The notes under the pieces are model-generated. The model ran no database searches. It was given only the letters and a program-made list of their open reading frames with translations, and was not told the origin of the DNA. Shown piece by piece: positions 54,123 through 63,216 of a stretch of 64,000 bases of DNA (within the stretch, counting starts at the first letter, position 1; every line of letters starts with the position of its first letter). The stretch comes from Streptomyces sp. NBC_00536. Its GTDB lineage: Bacteria; Actinomycetota; Actinomycetes; Streptomycetales; Streptomycetaceae. The stretch spans positions 434,001-498,000 of the forward strand of contig NZ_CP107819.1 in assembly GCF_036346295.1 (NCBI RefSeq), written 5' to 3'. Made by a program: the position numbers and the translations under genes.

Positions 54123-54220
54123 AGGTCCCGTGAGAACGAATCGTTTGTCCAGCCCCTTTGCCTGAACGACCATCGATCCAGTCACAGAAAATGCTGGCCT
54201 GCGGAGAGGTGGAACATGAC

Positions 54221-55432
54221 ATGACATTCCGCGACGAGGTGCGGTCGGGCATCACCGTCCTGGCGGATGACCTCACCAGCGCCGGGGACGGTGCCGCACC
54301 GTTCCGCCGGACCGGCCACGAGGCCCGGATCCTGCTCGCCGCCCCGGCGGCGGTGCCGCGGCACGCCACGGGCGTGACCGCGGTCGACCTCGGGAGCCGC
54401 GTCCTGGACGAGGAGTCCGCCGCTCTGCACACGTGGCGCGCGGCGCGCCTGTTCGCCGGCTCCGAGCTGCTCTTCAAGACGGTGGATTCCACCCTGCGCG
54501 GTCATGTCGCGGCAGAGGTCCGGGCCGCGCGGGCGGGATCGCGGCGGCGGGCCGTCGTCATCGCTCCGGCCTTCCCGGCGGAGGGCAGGGTGACGGTGGC
54601 GGGAGTCCAGTACGTACGGGGTGTGCCGGTCCACGAGAGCGACTTCGCACGTGACCCGGTACACCCCGTGCGGTGCTCGGACCTCGTGACCCTGTTCCCG
54701 GAGGCCGTTCTCGCAGAGCCAGGGCCGGGGCCGGGGTTCGCGGCCGAGCTGCCCGGGCTGATCGGCAACGGTGACCTGATCGTCTGCTCCGCCGCCAGTG
54801 ACGGCGACCTCGACCGCCTGGTGGCGGCGGTGCCACGCCTCGACGACGTGCTGTGGGTCGGCTCCCCGGGTCTGGCGGCCGCCCTCGCCCGACGGTGCGC
54901 ACGCGCTGCCGGCAGCGCTGCTCCGGTGCCCGCGCCGGCCCGGCGCCCACTGATCGTCGTAGGAAGCGCCAACCCCACGAGCCGGGCTCAGCTGGCCGCG
55001 CTCCGTGCCCGGGCGGATGTCCAGGGGATCACCGTCAGCGGCGATCCGGCCACGGCAGTGGAGACGCTGCGCGGCCTGACGGCCCCCGTCCTCACCCTGC
55101 GGACACCCGATGAGCGCCACGCGCCACACACCGCGCGAGCACTCGCCCGCTCGCTGGCAGCGGTCGTCCAGGCGCTGATCGAAGAGGGCTTGGTCGACGC
55201 GCTCGTCGTCACCGGGGGAGAAACGGCCGCGACCGTGCTCCGGACCCTCGATGCCACCGGCATCGGCCTGGTCGACGAACCCGAACCCGGCGTCGCCCGC
55301 GGAACCCTGCTCGGGCGGCTCCCCCTCCCCGTGCTGATCAAGGCGGGCGGCTTCGGCGACGACGCCATGCTCCTGCGCCTGTGCCATCTCATCCGACATC
55401 CCTGCGACCCCGACCCGGGAGACCACCCATGA
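54221..55432 (+). CDS. Four-carbon acid sugar kinase (DUF1537/DtnK-OtnK family)
   Basis: A 403-residue kinase. The N-terminal domain has the signature ITVLADDLTSAGDGAAPF (normally ADDLTGA) and KTVDSTLRGHV. The C-terminal nucleotide-binding domain ends VVTGGETAATVLRTL, then LIKAGGFGD. Family members phosphorylate D-threonate, D-erythronate or related four-carbon acids on O4 using ATP. The PdxA2-like dehydrogenase gene follows with an ATGA overlap and would take the product. I start it at the ATG at 54221 because GGAGAGG sits upstream. An ATG at 54191 is possible. Confidence 0.9.
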   Translation: MTFRDEVRSGITVLADDLTSAGDGAAPFRRTGHEARILLAAPAAVPRHATGVTAVDLGSRVLDEESAALHTWRAARLFAGSELLFKTVDSTLRGHVAAEVRAARAGSRRRAVVIAPAFPAEGRVTVAGVQYVRGVPVHESDFARDPVHPVRCSDLVTLFPEAVLAEPGPGPGFAAELPGLIGNGDLIVCSAASDGDLDRLVAAVPRLDDVLWVGSPGLAAALARRCARAAGSAAPVPAPARRPLIVVGSANPTSRAQLAALRARADVQGITVSGDPATAVETLRGLTAPVLTLRTPDERHAPHTARALARSLAAVVQALIEEGLVDALVVTGGETAATVLRTLDATGIGLVDEPEPGVARGTLLGRLPLPVLIKAGGFGDDAMLLRLCHLIRHPCDPDPGDHP

Positions 55433-56418
55433 CCCCGATCGCCATCACCATGGGCGACCCCTGCGGCATCGGCCCCGAGATCACCCTCAAAGCGTGTGCC
55501 GATCCCCGGCGCACGGTGCCCGTCGTCGTCATCGGCGACGCGGACGTCCTCGCCCGCGCCGACAGGATCGCCGGCACACAGCTCACCATCCGCCCCATCA
55601 CATCCGTCGGCCACGCGACGTTCGCACCCGGCACGGTGGACGTCCTCACCGAGAACGGCCTTCCGGTCGACCTGCCCTGGGGCACGCTCGACGCCCGTGC
55701 CGGAGCGGCGTCCTTCCAGTACGTCCGCCGCGGTATCCAGCTCGCCATGGCCGGCGAGGTACGGGCCCTGGTGACCGCTCCGATCAACAAGGAAGCACTG
55801 CGCATGTCCGGCGTCCCCCACCCCGGGCACACCGAGATCCTCGCCGACCTGTCCGGCACCACGGACTACGCGATGATGATGGCCACCGACGAGCTGCGGG
55901 TCGTCCTGGTCACCGTGCACCAGTCCCTCCGCACCGCGATCGACGCGATCACCACCGCCCGCGAACTCGACGTCATCCGCCTCACCCACCGCACGCTCCA
56001 GCGCGGCGGTCTGCCCGCCCCGCGCATCGCCGTGGCCGGCCTCAACCCCCACGCGGGGGAGAACGGCCTGTTCGGCCGCGAGGACCTGGACGTCATCACC
56101 CCCGCCATCCATGCCGCGCAGAGCGAAGGCATCCGGGCGAGCGGACCCTGGCCCGCCGACACGGTCTTCATGCGAGCCCGCGCCGGAGCCTTCGACGCCG
56201 TGGTCGCCCAGTACCACGACCAGGGCCTGATCCCCGTCAAGTACCTCGGGATCGAGCACGGCGTCAACATCACCATCGGCCTGCCCTTCGTCCGCACGAG
56301 CGTCGACCACGGCACCGCCTTCGACATCGCGGGTCTCGGCACGGCCGACCACACCAGTCTGCTGACCGCCTTGCGCCACGCCGACCGCCTGTCCTCAGGG
56401 GCACCGGACCGCCCCTGA
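55429..56418 (+). CDS. pdxA2: PdxA2-like four-carbon acid 4-phosphate dehydrogenase
   Basis: A 329-residue PdxA-family enzyme. Conserved blocks are ITMGDPCGIGPEI, TAPINKEAL, HPGHTE, AGLNPHAGENGLFG and YHDQGLIPVK, with the three metal-binding His in HPGHTE, NPHAGE and YHDQG. Members next to a DUF1537 kinase oxidise threonate or erythronate 4-phosphate with NAD and decarboxylate it to dihydroxyacetone phosphate, while true PdxA makes vitamin B6. The operon context (kinase with 4-nt overlap) supports the catabolic role. The start is the ATG at 55429 inside the overlap. Confidence 0.9.
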   Translation: MTPIAITMGDPCGIGPEITLKACADPRRTVPVVVIGDADVLARADRIAGTQLTIRPITSVGHATFAPGTVDVLTENGLPVDLPWGTLDARAGAASFQYVRRGIQLAMAGEVRALVTAPINKEALRMSGVPHPGHTEILADLSGTTDYAMMMATDELRVVLVTVHQSLRTAIDAITTARELDVIRLTHRTLQRGGLPAPRIAVAGLNPHAGENGLFGREDLDVITPAIHAAQSEGIRASGPWPADTVFMRARAGAFDAVVAQYHDQGLIPVKYLGIEHGVNITIGLPFVRTSVDHGTAFDIAGLGTADHTSLLTALRHADRLSSGAPDRP

Positions 56419-56466
56419 CCGATGACCGACTCACATCAACCCCGCGACAGAGGGCCGGAGGACACC

Positions 56467-57138
56467 GTGGACTTCATCTTCATGCTGACCCGCGACGATC
56501 GCACCGTCACCGACTGCCTTGAGGTCCTCGACACCATCGAGGACCTCGGCATCACCCACATCGGATTCAAGGACATCGGCGTCGACCGCGACACCCTTGG
56601 CCGGCTCCACGCCCGCATCAAGGACAGGGGCGCCACCACGTACCTCGAAGTCGTCAGCACCGACCGGAGCCAGGCCCTCGCCTCGGTGAGGACGGCCGCC
56701 GAACTCGGCGTCGACTGGCTGATGGGCGGTACCTGGACCGAGGAGACCCTCAGCCTCCTGCACGGCACGTCCATCGGCTACCTGCCCTTCGCCGGAGAAC
56801 CCTTCGGGCACCCCACCCGCCTCGCCGGCACACCGGACCGCATCGCCGACGACTGCCGACGCGCGGAAGCCGCGGGCTGCGCCGGCATTGACCTTCTCGC
56901 CTACCGCGCCACCGATGCCGACCCCCTCGACCTGGTCCGCGCCGCCCGCGCCGCCACCACCGGCCGCCTCGTCGTCGCCGGCTCCATCACCGGCACCGAT
57001 CAGATACAGGAACTCGCATCAGCCGGAGCCGACGCCTTCACCATCGGATCCGCCGCCTTCGACGGCTCCCTCCAGCCCCACGCCGGAACCATCCGGTCCC
57101 AACTGGCACCCGTGGTCGGTCTGTCAGCAAGCATGTGA
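56467..57138 (+). CDS. TIM-barrel protein of the acid-sugar operon, unknown reaction
   Basis: A 223-residue protein. All eight barrel strands can be traced: DFIFMLTRDD, HIGFKDIGVD, TYLEVVSTD, VDWLMGGTW, IGYLPFAGEP, GIDLLAYR, LVVAGSITG and FTIGSAAFDG. The last two carry the phosphate-binding motif of sugar-phosphate barrels, and Lys in GFKDIG is a likely catalytic residue. I chose the GTG at 56467, preceded by GGAGG. An ATG at 56422 would add 15 residues. It is the last gene of the operon, followed by a terminator, so it probably handles a phosphorylated four- or three-carbon intermediate. I cannot name the reaction. Confidence 0.8.
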   Translation: MDFIFMLTRDDRTVTDCLEVLDTIEDLGITHIGFKDIGVDRDTLGRLHARIKDRGATTYLEVVSTDRSQALASVRTAAELGVDWLMGGTWTEETLSLLHGTSIGYLPFAGEPFGHPTRLAGTPDRIADDCRRAEAAGCAGIDLLAYRATDADPLDLVRAARAATTGRLVVAGSITGTDQIQELASAGADAFTIGSAAFDGSLQPHAGTIRSQLAPVVGLSASM

Positions 57139-57139
57139 A

Positions 57140-57170
57140 GGGGGCGCGGGCCACCTCGGCCCGCGCCCCC
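57140..57170. terminator. Bidirectional terminator
   Basis: A perfect 13-bp stem GGGGGCGCGGGCC (57140-57152) and GGCCCGCGCCCCC (57158-57170) with loop ACCTC, between convergent genes. Confidence 0.85.
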
Positions 57171-57200
57171 TCGACCAGCATCGCCGCTACGGCACCGCCG

Positions 57201-59942
57201 CTACTGCGGTCCGAAGGTCAGGGTCAGCTGCGGGGTCCCCTCGTTCGCGCCCGCTTCCGAGGACCACAGCCACGCCGGGTCGGTGCCCGGGTCGGTCAGC
57301 GCCAGGCTGTACGAGCCGTTCAGGGCCGCCGCGACGGTGGCCACGTCGAGCGTGGTCGTGGCGACCGCGGAACCGTCCGCGATCCCCGCGAAGCTCCCGA
57401 GGGGCGTGCCGCCGAGGGCCGGGCGGTTGTTGTAGGTCGTGCCCGTCTCCGTCCACGCCCCGGTGACGGGGACCACGGACACGGTGTCCGTCGTTCCCGC
57501 TCCGCTCATCGTGCTGGTCTTCACGCTCAGCGTGGCCGACTTCAAGGCCGTACCGGCGGGCGCCGCGGGCAGGTTGAAGCGCAGGTAGCTCTGGTAGAGC
57601 GCGCTGCCGCCCACCGCCAGCGAACCGGAGGTGCCGAAGTTGCTGCCGGGCGCGCCCGCGTTGGCGTAGGTGTCCTCGGCGGCCTGGACCTGGACCACCG
57701 AGTCCGCCGGGGCGGTGGCGAGAGCGAAGTGGTTCTGCACCTGCGCGGGGGTGAGCACCGTCGGGTAGACGGCGGTCTCGTCGAGCTGGCCCGCCCAGTA
57801 GTCGCTCGTGGGCCGCTCCGGCCAGCCGTTGAGGTTGTCGCCGCCCGCGTGCCAGTAGCCGGCGAAGTTCTCGTTGGTGGTGACGTTCAGAGTGCCCTTC
57901 TGTGCGCCGTCGACGTACAGGACCATGCCGCCCGCGCCCTGGGTCGCGACGACGTGGTGCCACTGGTTGTCGTTGTAGCGGGCGGTCCCGCCGGTGGTGA
58001 TGGTGCGGGTGGCGCCGGTGTAGACGCCGTAGGTCAGGCGGCCGTCGTTGGTCATGTAGAGGTGCTTGTCGTACTGGTTGCTGTTGTTCGACTGGTTGCT
58101 GCCGAACCCGAACAGCTTGCCGCCGCGCGTGGTGTTCGTCTTGAACCAGGTCTCCAGCGTGTACGTGTTCCCGACCGTCGTGCGGCGGTCGCCGTACACC
58201 TGGGTGTTCGTGCCGTTGAAGCCGATCGCCGTGCTCGCGCCGGTGACCGCGCCGGGCGTCTGGCGCAGCGCCGGGGCGTTCAGGTGCACGCCGCTGGAGT
58301 TGCCGCCGTCCGAGGAGTCGGCGACGAAGGGGAGCACGCTCTCGTCGTAGCGCCAGTACTGCGTGGCGCCGTCCGTGCGCACCTGGTTCGGGTAGGCGTC
58401 CACGGTGGCCGGGACGGTCACCGAGGCGGTCGCGGAGAGGGCGCTGGTGTTGCCCGCGCCGTCGGTCGCGGTCACCCGGTAGCTGTAGGACTGGCCCGCC
58501 GAGACGGTGGTGTCGGTCCAGGACGCCTGCGGGCGCCGGAAGAACAGCGAGTCGGCGTCGACCGTGGCGATGGGCGTGGCCGAGCCGTTGCGGTAGATCT
58601 TGTACGTGAGCGTGCTGTCGTCGAGGTCGAGGCTGGTGCGCCAGCGGACCTGCGCCTGGCCGGGTTTGTAGCTGACCGCGCTCGCGACCGGGACGGTCGG
58701 CGCCCCGGTGTCCCCGGTGGAGGCGAAGCGGGTCAGGCTCTGCTGCGCCGCGCCGTTGACGGCGGTGAACTCGCCGCCGACCCACAGGTATTGGACCCCG
58801 GCCTTGGAGCCGACCGTCATCACGCGCGGGCCGATGCCCTCGCCGATGCCGTCGTTGGTGTCGGGCGCCCAGCCCAGCTTCGCGGTGCCGGTGGTGGGCT
58901 CGGCAAGCAGGTGGTGGCGCTGTCCGTCGGGGTATTCGCCGACGCTGGAGCAGTCGTGCGCGTGCGAGGCGCTGTAGAGCACGTTCTGGTAGGGCAGTAC
59001 GGCCTGGGTGGCGCCGAGGCAGGTGTCGCGCCACCGCTGGTTGAAGTCGCTGAGGTTGAGCGCGATCCGGCCGTCGAACACCCCGCCGCCGGTGCCTTCG
59101 TTGCCGGTGTAGAAGCCGGTGGCGTCCACCGCGATGTCCTTGACGACCGAGTTGGTCTCGATGAAGCCCGGGTAGGACTTGGTGAGCGCGCCGCTGGTGG
59201 CGTCCACGACGGCGAGCGCGTGGGTGTTCGTGCCGTTGACGGTGAAGAAGTCGCCGCCGAGCAGCACGTTGTGGCCGTCTGGGGTGATCTCGACCGCGCG
59301 GCCCGGTTCGTCGGCGTCGGCCGTGAAGGGCGTGAGCGCGCCGTCGGTGGTGGTGACGGCGGCGAAGCGCTGGCGGGGCTGGCCCTGGACGGTCAGGAAG
59401 TCGCCGCCCGCGTAGACGGTGTCGTCGGTGACGGCGAGTGCGCGGACGGTGGCCGCGAAGGACGGGTGGAAGGAGGCCTTCGGGGTGCAGGTCGCCACGT
59501 CGATCGCGGCGAGGCTGGAGACCGGGGTGCCGTTGACGGCGCCGAAGTAGCCGCCCGCGTACAGGGTCTGCTTGTCCGGGGACAGGACCAGCGTACGGAC
59601 GGTGGCGGTGCCGCCACCGCCGAGGGTGAAGGAGAGCTTGCAGGCGGTCGGCGCGCCGGTCGCCGCGTCGAGGGCGACGAAGTTGACCGCCGACTGTTCG
59701 GCTCCGGCGCCGCCCTCGGGCGGCCGGACGGCCGAAAAGGTACCACCGGCGAAGATGGTGCCGCCCGCCTCCGCGAGCGCCCAGACGACGCCGTTGGGCT
59801 GCCAGGTCGACAGCGCGTCGGCCGTGAAGGCCACGGGCGGCGTGAGCGCCGCCGCCTGTGGCACCAGGCCGAGTCCGACGGCGGCGGCGCCGCCGGAAAG
59901 GGCCAGGGCGAGCGCGGTCGCCAGGCCTTTGGATCTGTGCAT
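57201..59942 (-). CDS. Large secreted multidomain protein (propeller, Fn3, LamG, DNRLRE)
   Basis: A 913-residue secreted protein. The signal peptide ends near PQAAALTPP. About 40-420 holds repeated blades (LAEAGGTIFAGGTFSAV, TVYAGGDFLTVQG, VLLGGDFFTVNG, WVGGEFTAVNG), a beta-propeller of the kind built from A-G-G-x-F motifs. A fibronectin-like domain (about 430-515), a LamG/concanavalin-like domain (about 530-740; TLETWFKTN, WHHVVATQGAGG) and a C-terminal DNRLRE domain (about 750-913; EDTYANAGAPGSNFGTSG) follow. The DNRLRE domain is common in secreted actinobacterial proteins, and the LamG part binds sugars. It may be an adhesin or a polysaccharide-associated protein. The start is the ATG at 59942 behind GGGGGG. 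Regulation is not visible. Confidence 0.85.
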   Translation of the reverse strand: MHRSKGLATALALALSGGAAAVGLGLVPQAAALTPPVAFTADALSTWQPNGVVWALAEAGGTIFAGGTFSAVRPPEGGAGAEQSAVNFVALDAATGAPTACKLSFTLGGGGTATVRTLVLSPDKQTLYAGGYFGAVNGTPVSSLAAIDVATCTPKASFHPSFAATVRALAVTDDTVYAGGDFLTVQGQPRQRFAAVTTTDGALTPFTADADEPGRAVEITPDGHNVLLGGDFFTVNGTNTHALAVVDATSGALTKSYPGFIETNSVVKDIAVDATGFYTGNEGTGGGVFDGRIALNLSDFNQRWRDTCLGATQAVLPYQNVLYSASHAHDCSSVGEYPDGQRHHLLAEPTTGTAKLGWAPDTNDGIGEGIGPRVMTVGSKAGVQYLWVGGEFTAVNGAAQQSLTRFASTGDTGAPTVPVASAVSYKPGQAQVRWRTSLDLDDSTLTYKIYRNGSATPIATVDADSLFFRRPQASWTDTTVSAGQSYSYRVTATDGAGNTSALSATASVTVPATVDAYPNQVRTDGATQYWRYDESVLPFVADSSDGGNSSGVHLNAPALRQTPGAVTGASTAIGFNGTNTQVYGDRRTTVGNTYTLETWFKTNTTRGGKLFGFGSNQSNNSNQYDKHLYMTNDGRLTYGVYTGATRTITTGGTARYNDNQWHHVVATQGAGGMVLYVDGAQKGTLNVTTNENFAGYWHAGGDNLNGWPERPTSDYWAGQLDETAVYPTVLTPAQVQNHFALATAPADSVVQVQAAEDTYANAGAPGSNFGTSGSLAVGGSALYQSYLRFNLPAAPAGTALKSATLSVKTSTMSGAGTTDTVSVVPVTGAWTETGTTYNNRPALGGTPLGSFAGIADGSAVATTTLDVATVAAALNGSYSLALTDPGTDPAWLWSSEAGANEGTPQLTLTFGPQ

Positions 59943-60114
59943 GAACCCCCCAGTTCAGTGTGCGGGCACGGTGTGCGCATGGCCGGAAACAGCTGATCCG
60001 GAACATGCGTACGGGCGCACCTTAGGGGGAATTCGCCGTCCATTCATCACACTTGACCCATCGGATGCCGAACGGGATACGCCGGCCCGTACGCCCGTCC
60101 GTGCGCCCGCCCCC

Positions 60115-62091
60115 TCAGCCGCCCGCCGTGGCGCGGCACAGCAGCGCGGCCGCGGAGGGCCGGGATCCGGCCCGGGTCGTGAAGGCGATGCCCGCCGCGT
60201 ACTCGGTGGGCAGGCACTGGCCCTTGTAGGCGCCGTAGGCGAACTCCCCGCCCGGCGCGCCCGGCGGCCGGTTGTCTCCCCGGTCGAACCAGACCGTGCG
60301 GCCCGCCCCCGCCAGCGCGGCGCGGCCGGGTGCGCACAGGGCCGCGGAGACCCGCTCGCCGCGCACGCTGTACCCGATCAGGAACTGGCCCGCCGGGCAC
60401 TGGAACTTGGTGTAGCCGCTCGCCCAGTCGCCGCCAGCGGGCACGTACCGTTCGTCGCTCACCACGCTCTGGGCGCCCGCCGGAGCCCGCAGGTCCGAGC
60501 CGACGCACAGGCCCCGGCCACCGGTGTGGCTCAGCCCGGCCAGCCCGGAGCCATCGGGGCAGACCGCCTTGCGGGCCCCGCCGTCCCAGTCGCCGCCGGC
60601 CCGGGTGAGCAGCGAGGCGACCTGGTCGCGGTGGTCGGTGGTGAGCATCGACCAGCGGGTGACGGGGGCGACCGGGCCGCTGCGCCCGGCGGAGGCGGCG
60701 AGGCCGGACCAGGGCGCCGTGCGCCAGTCCCCCGGGTCCAGGACGCCCGAGCGGCGGCCCGTCGCGTCGTAGCGGAGCAGGGCCCAGCTGTCGCCGCCCG
60801 GCGCTCCCTGGGCGGTGGTGCTCCAGCCGACCAGCGGCCAGTACGCGAAGTCGGCGTCGGAGGTGGCCAGGTACGAGGTCATGCGCGTGAACCAGGTGCG
60901 CGGCGCGGCGCCGCCCTCGTCGGCTCCGATGCCGAACTCGCTGACCCACACCGGGGCGGTGAAGTGGTTGCCGGTCTCCGCGGAGACGTAGAAGGCCTGG
61001 TCGTACAGGGCCTGTTCGAGTTCGGCGGCCGTCATGTCCTGGTAGCGCGGGTCATGGGTCTCGCCGAGGCCGGTCGCGCCGCTGTGGTGGGGGCCGGTGT
61101 ACCCGTAGAAGTGGGCGGAGTAGACCAGCTTGCCGGAGACGACGAGCGTGTGGGACAGCGTCCGTACGGGGCTCAGCGCGGGGCGGCCGTGCGGCAGGCC
61201 GTCCAGCGGGATGCCGGTCCAGTTGATGCCCTCGATGACGATGAGCAGGTCCGGGTTGGCCTCGGCGAGGATCCGGTCGGCGGCCTCCTCGGCGGCCGCG
61301 TACCAGTCGTGGCCGTCCCCCAGGCCCCAGTTGGGGTCGTCGAGGGTGTCGCGGCGCACCTCGTTGTAGAGGTCGGCGCCGACCACGCGCGGGTTGTCGC
61401 GGTAGTGGCGGGCGAGGAACACCCAGTCGTCGGCCCACTGGGCGGTGGTGCGGCCGCTGTTCCAGCGCTCGTTGCCGTCCAGGCCGCAGCACCAACGGGT
61501 GGTGTTGGTGTGGTTGTTGAGGATGACCGCGAACCCGTCGGCGGTCAGCGCCGCCACGACCGCGTCGTACACCTGGAACGGGGTCTTGCCACGCAGCGCC
61601 GGATTGGCGGCGACCGCGGCGTCCGGGACGGGGGCGGTGGTGCGGAGCATCTCGCCGGAGAAGGGCAGCCGGATGCTGTTGAGGCCCAGCCGGTGGAAGT
61701 CGGCGAGCAGGGCGGGGAGCGGGGTGCGGTCCAGGCCGAGCGGGATCCCGTGGGAATCCTGGCCGGCGTGGTGGGTGGCGGGGTCGGCCGCGTCTCCGGA
61801 GCCGTTCCAGGAGCCCTGGGCGCCGTCCCAGTTCCCGGAGCGCAGCCGGAACCGGTCGCCCTTCGCGTCCACGATGTAGCGGCCGCGGGTGGACAGCGGC
61901 GGGGTCCAGTCGGCCGCGGCGTCCTGCGCGGAGGCTCCCGCCGCCGCGTCCCGCGGCCCTTGCGGTACGGCGGCCCGCGCGGGTCCGGCCGGTACGGCGA
62001 GGGCCGCCAACAGTGCGCACAGCAGCAGCGCGCACAGCAGCGGCGCGCATCGCAGGAGGGCGTGGCGGGCCACGCGTAGGGGGCTCTGCAT
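60115..62091 (-). CDS. Secreted GH5-like glycoside hydrolase with Cys-repeat C-terminus
   Basis: A 658-residue secreted enzyme. The signal peptide (LLRCAPLLCALLLCALLAAL) precedes a GH5-type barrel: LNSIRLPFSGEML, FAVILNNHTNT, acid/base Glu in GADLYNEVRRD and nucleophile Glu in PVWVSEFGIGADE. The last 180 residues (from about 480) are a repeat-rich domain with spaced Cys (KAVCPDGSG, FQCPAGQFLIGYSVRG, KGQCLPTEYAAGIAFTTR, ALLCRA) that I do not know; it may bind cell wall or polysaccharide. The ATG at 62091 has AGGTG upstream. It is probably an endoglucanase-like hydrolase. Confidence 0.85.
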   Translation of the reverse strand: MQSPLRVARHALLRCAPLLCALLLCALLAALAVPAGPARAAVPQGPRDAAAGASAQDAAADWTPPLSTRGRYIVDAKGDRFRLRSGNWDGAQGSWNGSGDAADPATHHAGQDSHGIPLGLDRTPLPALLADFHRLGLNSIRLPFSGEMLRTTAPVPDAAVAANPALRGKTPFQVYDAVVAALTADGFAVILNNHTNTTRWCCGLDGNERWNSGRTTAQWADDWVFLARHYRDNPRVVGADLYNEVRRDTLDDPNWGLGDGHDWYAAAEEAADRILAEANPDLLIVIEGINWTGIPLDGLPHGRPALSPVRTLSHTLVVSGKLVYSAHFYGYTGPHHSGATGLGETHDPRYQDMTAAELEQALYDQAFYVSAETGNHFTAPVWVSEFGIGADEGGAAPRTWFTRMTSYLATSDADFAYWPLVGWSTTAQGAPGGDSWALLRYDATGRRSGVLDPGDWRTAPWSGLAASAGRSGPVAPVTRWSMLTTDHRDQVASLLTRAGGDWDGGARKAVCPDGSGLAGLSHTGGRGLCVGSDLRAPAGAQSVVSDERYVPAGGDWASGYTKFQCPAGQFLIGYSVRGERVSAALCAPGRAALAGAGRTVWFDRGDNRPPGAPGGEFAYGAYKGQCLPTEYAAGIAFTTRAGSRPSAAALLCRATAGG

Positions 62092-62363
62092 CTGGCACCT
62101 GCCGGGTCCGGTCGTGTGTCCGTCGTCGGCCCGTCGTCGGACCGCCGCATGTCCGACGTGAAGGGACGCGGTCAAGTTACCGGCCGGTCGCACACAGTGG
62201 AAGGGCGAGCGGGGGTGCGGGTGGGAAGGCGTGGGGCGGCACGGGGAAGCACGGGGGCGGTCGTACGGCGGGAACCCACCCTGGCGAAAGCGCCACGCCG
62301 TGGGCCCGGCCCCTCTACGGTGCCTCCAGGGGGCTCCTCTCGGTCGGCGGAAGGCGGGGGCGG

Positions 62364-62666
62364 ATGGACAGGGAAGAAGACATGCGGCTGGCGAGGATCA
62401 CCCCGGAGATCTCGCGCCGCACCATCACCCTGCTGCGGGAGCTGGCCGGGCTGGAGCCGCCGGAGCGGGTGCCGGAGGACGCGATGGTCCTGGCGGACGC
62501 GATCCTCGCCGAGCACGGCACGGACGGGCTCCGGGTCCTGGTCATGACCCTGTCGGCGTGGGCGACCGCCCAGATAGAGAACGTCGCGGAGCTGAGCCAG
62601 CGCAGTTACGAGGCGGTGCTCGACGCGATGGAGCTGGCCTGCATGGAGGCCAACGGCGACGAATAA
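62364..62666 (+). CDS. Small acidic helical protein
   Basis: A 100-residue protein predicted to be all-helical (ISRRTITLLRELAGLEPPE, then AWATAQIENVAELSQRSYEA), with an acidic tail (MEANGDE). It has no membrane segment and no recognised domain. The ATG at 62364 follows GGCGGGGG. A second ATG at 62382 with GGGAAGAAG upstream would remove six residues. It lies in a 680-bp stretch between GH5 and the cNMP gene. Confidence 0.65.
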   Translation: MDREEDMRLARITPEISRRTITLLRELAGLEPPERVPEDAMVLADAILAEHGTDGLRVLVMTLSAWATAQIENVAELSQRSYEAVLDAMELACMEANGDE

Positions 62667-62769
62667 CACCGGTACGGGACCGGTATGACACCGGTTCGCG
62701 ACGGGGTACGGCCATCCGGCCGCCGTTCGGCGACACTGGTGGAGCGGGGGGTCCCGAACGGAGGCCGTC

Positions 62770-63216
62770 GTGAGCAACCCTTCCCCCATCCGGCTCGCTG
62801 CAGCCCTGTCCACCGAACACCGTGGACGGCTGATGAGTCACGCCCGTGAGGTCAATTTCCCCGAGGGTACGCGGATCTTCGACGAAGGAAACCGCGCCGA
62901 AACCTTCTGGATCGTCCGCTCCGGCACCGTCACCCTGGAGATCCCGGTCCCCGGCCGCCGCCCCGCCCCGGTGGAGAACCTCGGTCCCGGTGAGCTGGTG
63001 GGCTGGTCATGGCTGTTCCCGCCGTACGTCTGGCAGCTCGGCGCCGAGGCGATGACCCCGGTCCGCGCGTACGAGTTCGACGGCATGACCGTGCGGATGC
63101 TCATGGACGCCGATCCCGCTTTCGGCTCGGCCGTGGGGCAGTGGGTGGGCCGGGTTCTGGCTCACCGGCTGCACCAGACCCGCACCCGCCTGCTCGACCT
63201 GTACGCCCCCCACTAG
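62770..63216 (+). CDS. Lone cyclic-nucleotide-binding domain protein
   Basis: A 148-residue protein consisting of one cNMP-binding beta-roll: VNFPEGTRIFDEGNRAETFW, GTVTLEIPVP, GPGELVGWSWLF, then a helix (AVGQWVGRVLAHRLHQTRTR). No helix-turn-helix follows, so it is not a Crp-type regulator. The phosphate-binding cassette G-E-L-x-G-x-x-x is GELVGWSW, without the Arg that binds cAMP, so it may not bind cyclic nucleotides. The GTG at 62770 follows GGAGG. It may be a sensor or an adaptor. The partner is unknown. Confidence 0.82.
   Translation: MSNPSPIRLAAALSTEHRGRLMSHAREVNFPEGTRIFDEGNRAETFWIVRSGTVTLEIPVPGRRPAPVENLGPGELVGWSWLFPPYVWQLGAEAMTPVRAYEFDGMTVRMLMDADPAFGSAVGQWVGRVLAHRLHQTRTRLLDLYAPH

Noticed and set aside
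54221..56418. Vitamin B6 biosynthesis from the PdxA-type enzyme.
   Set aside because: The coupled DUF1537 kinase and LysR regulator point to acid-sugar catabolism.
62770..63216. Crp/Fnr transcription factor.
   Set aside because: The frame ends after the binding domain and one helix; no DNA-binding domain is encoded in any frame downstream.
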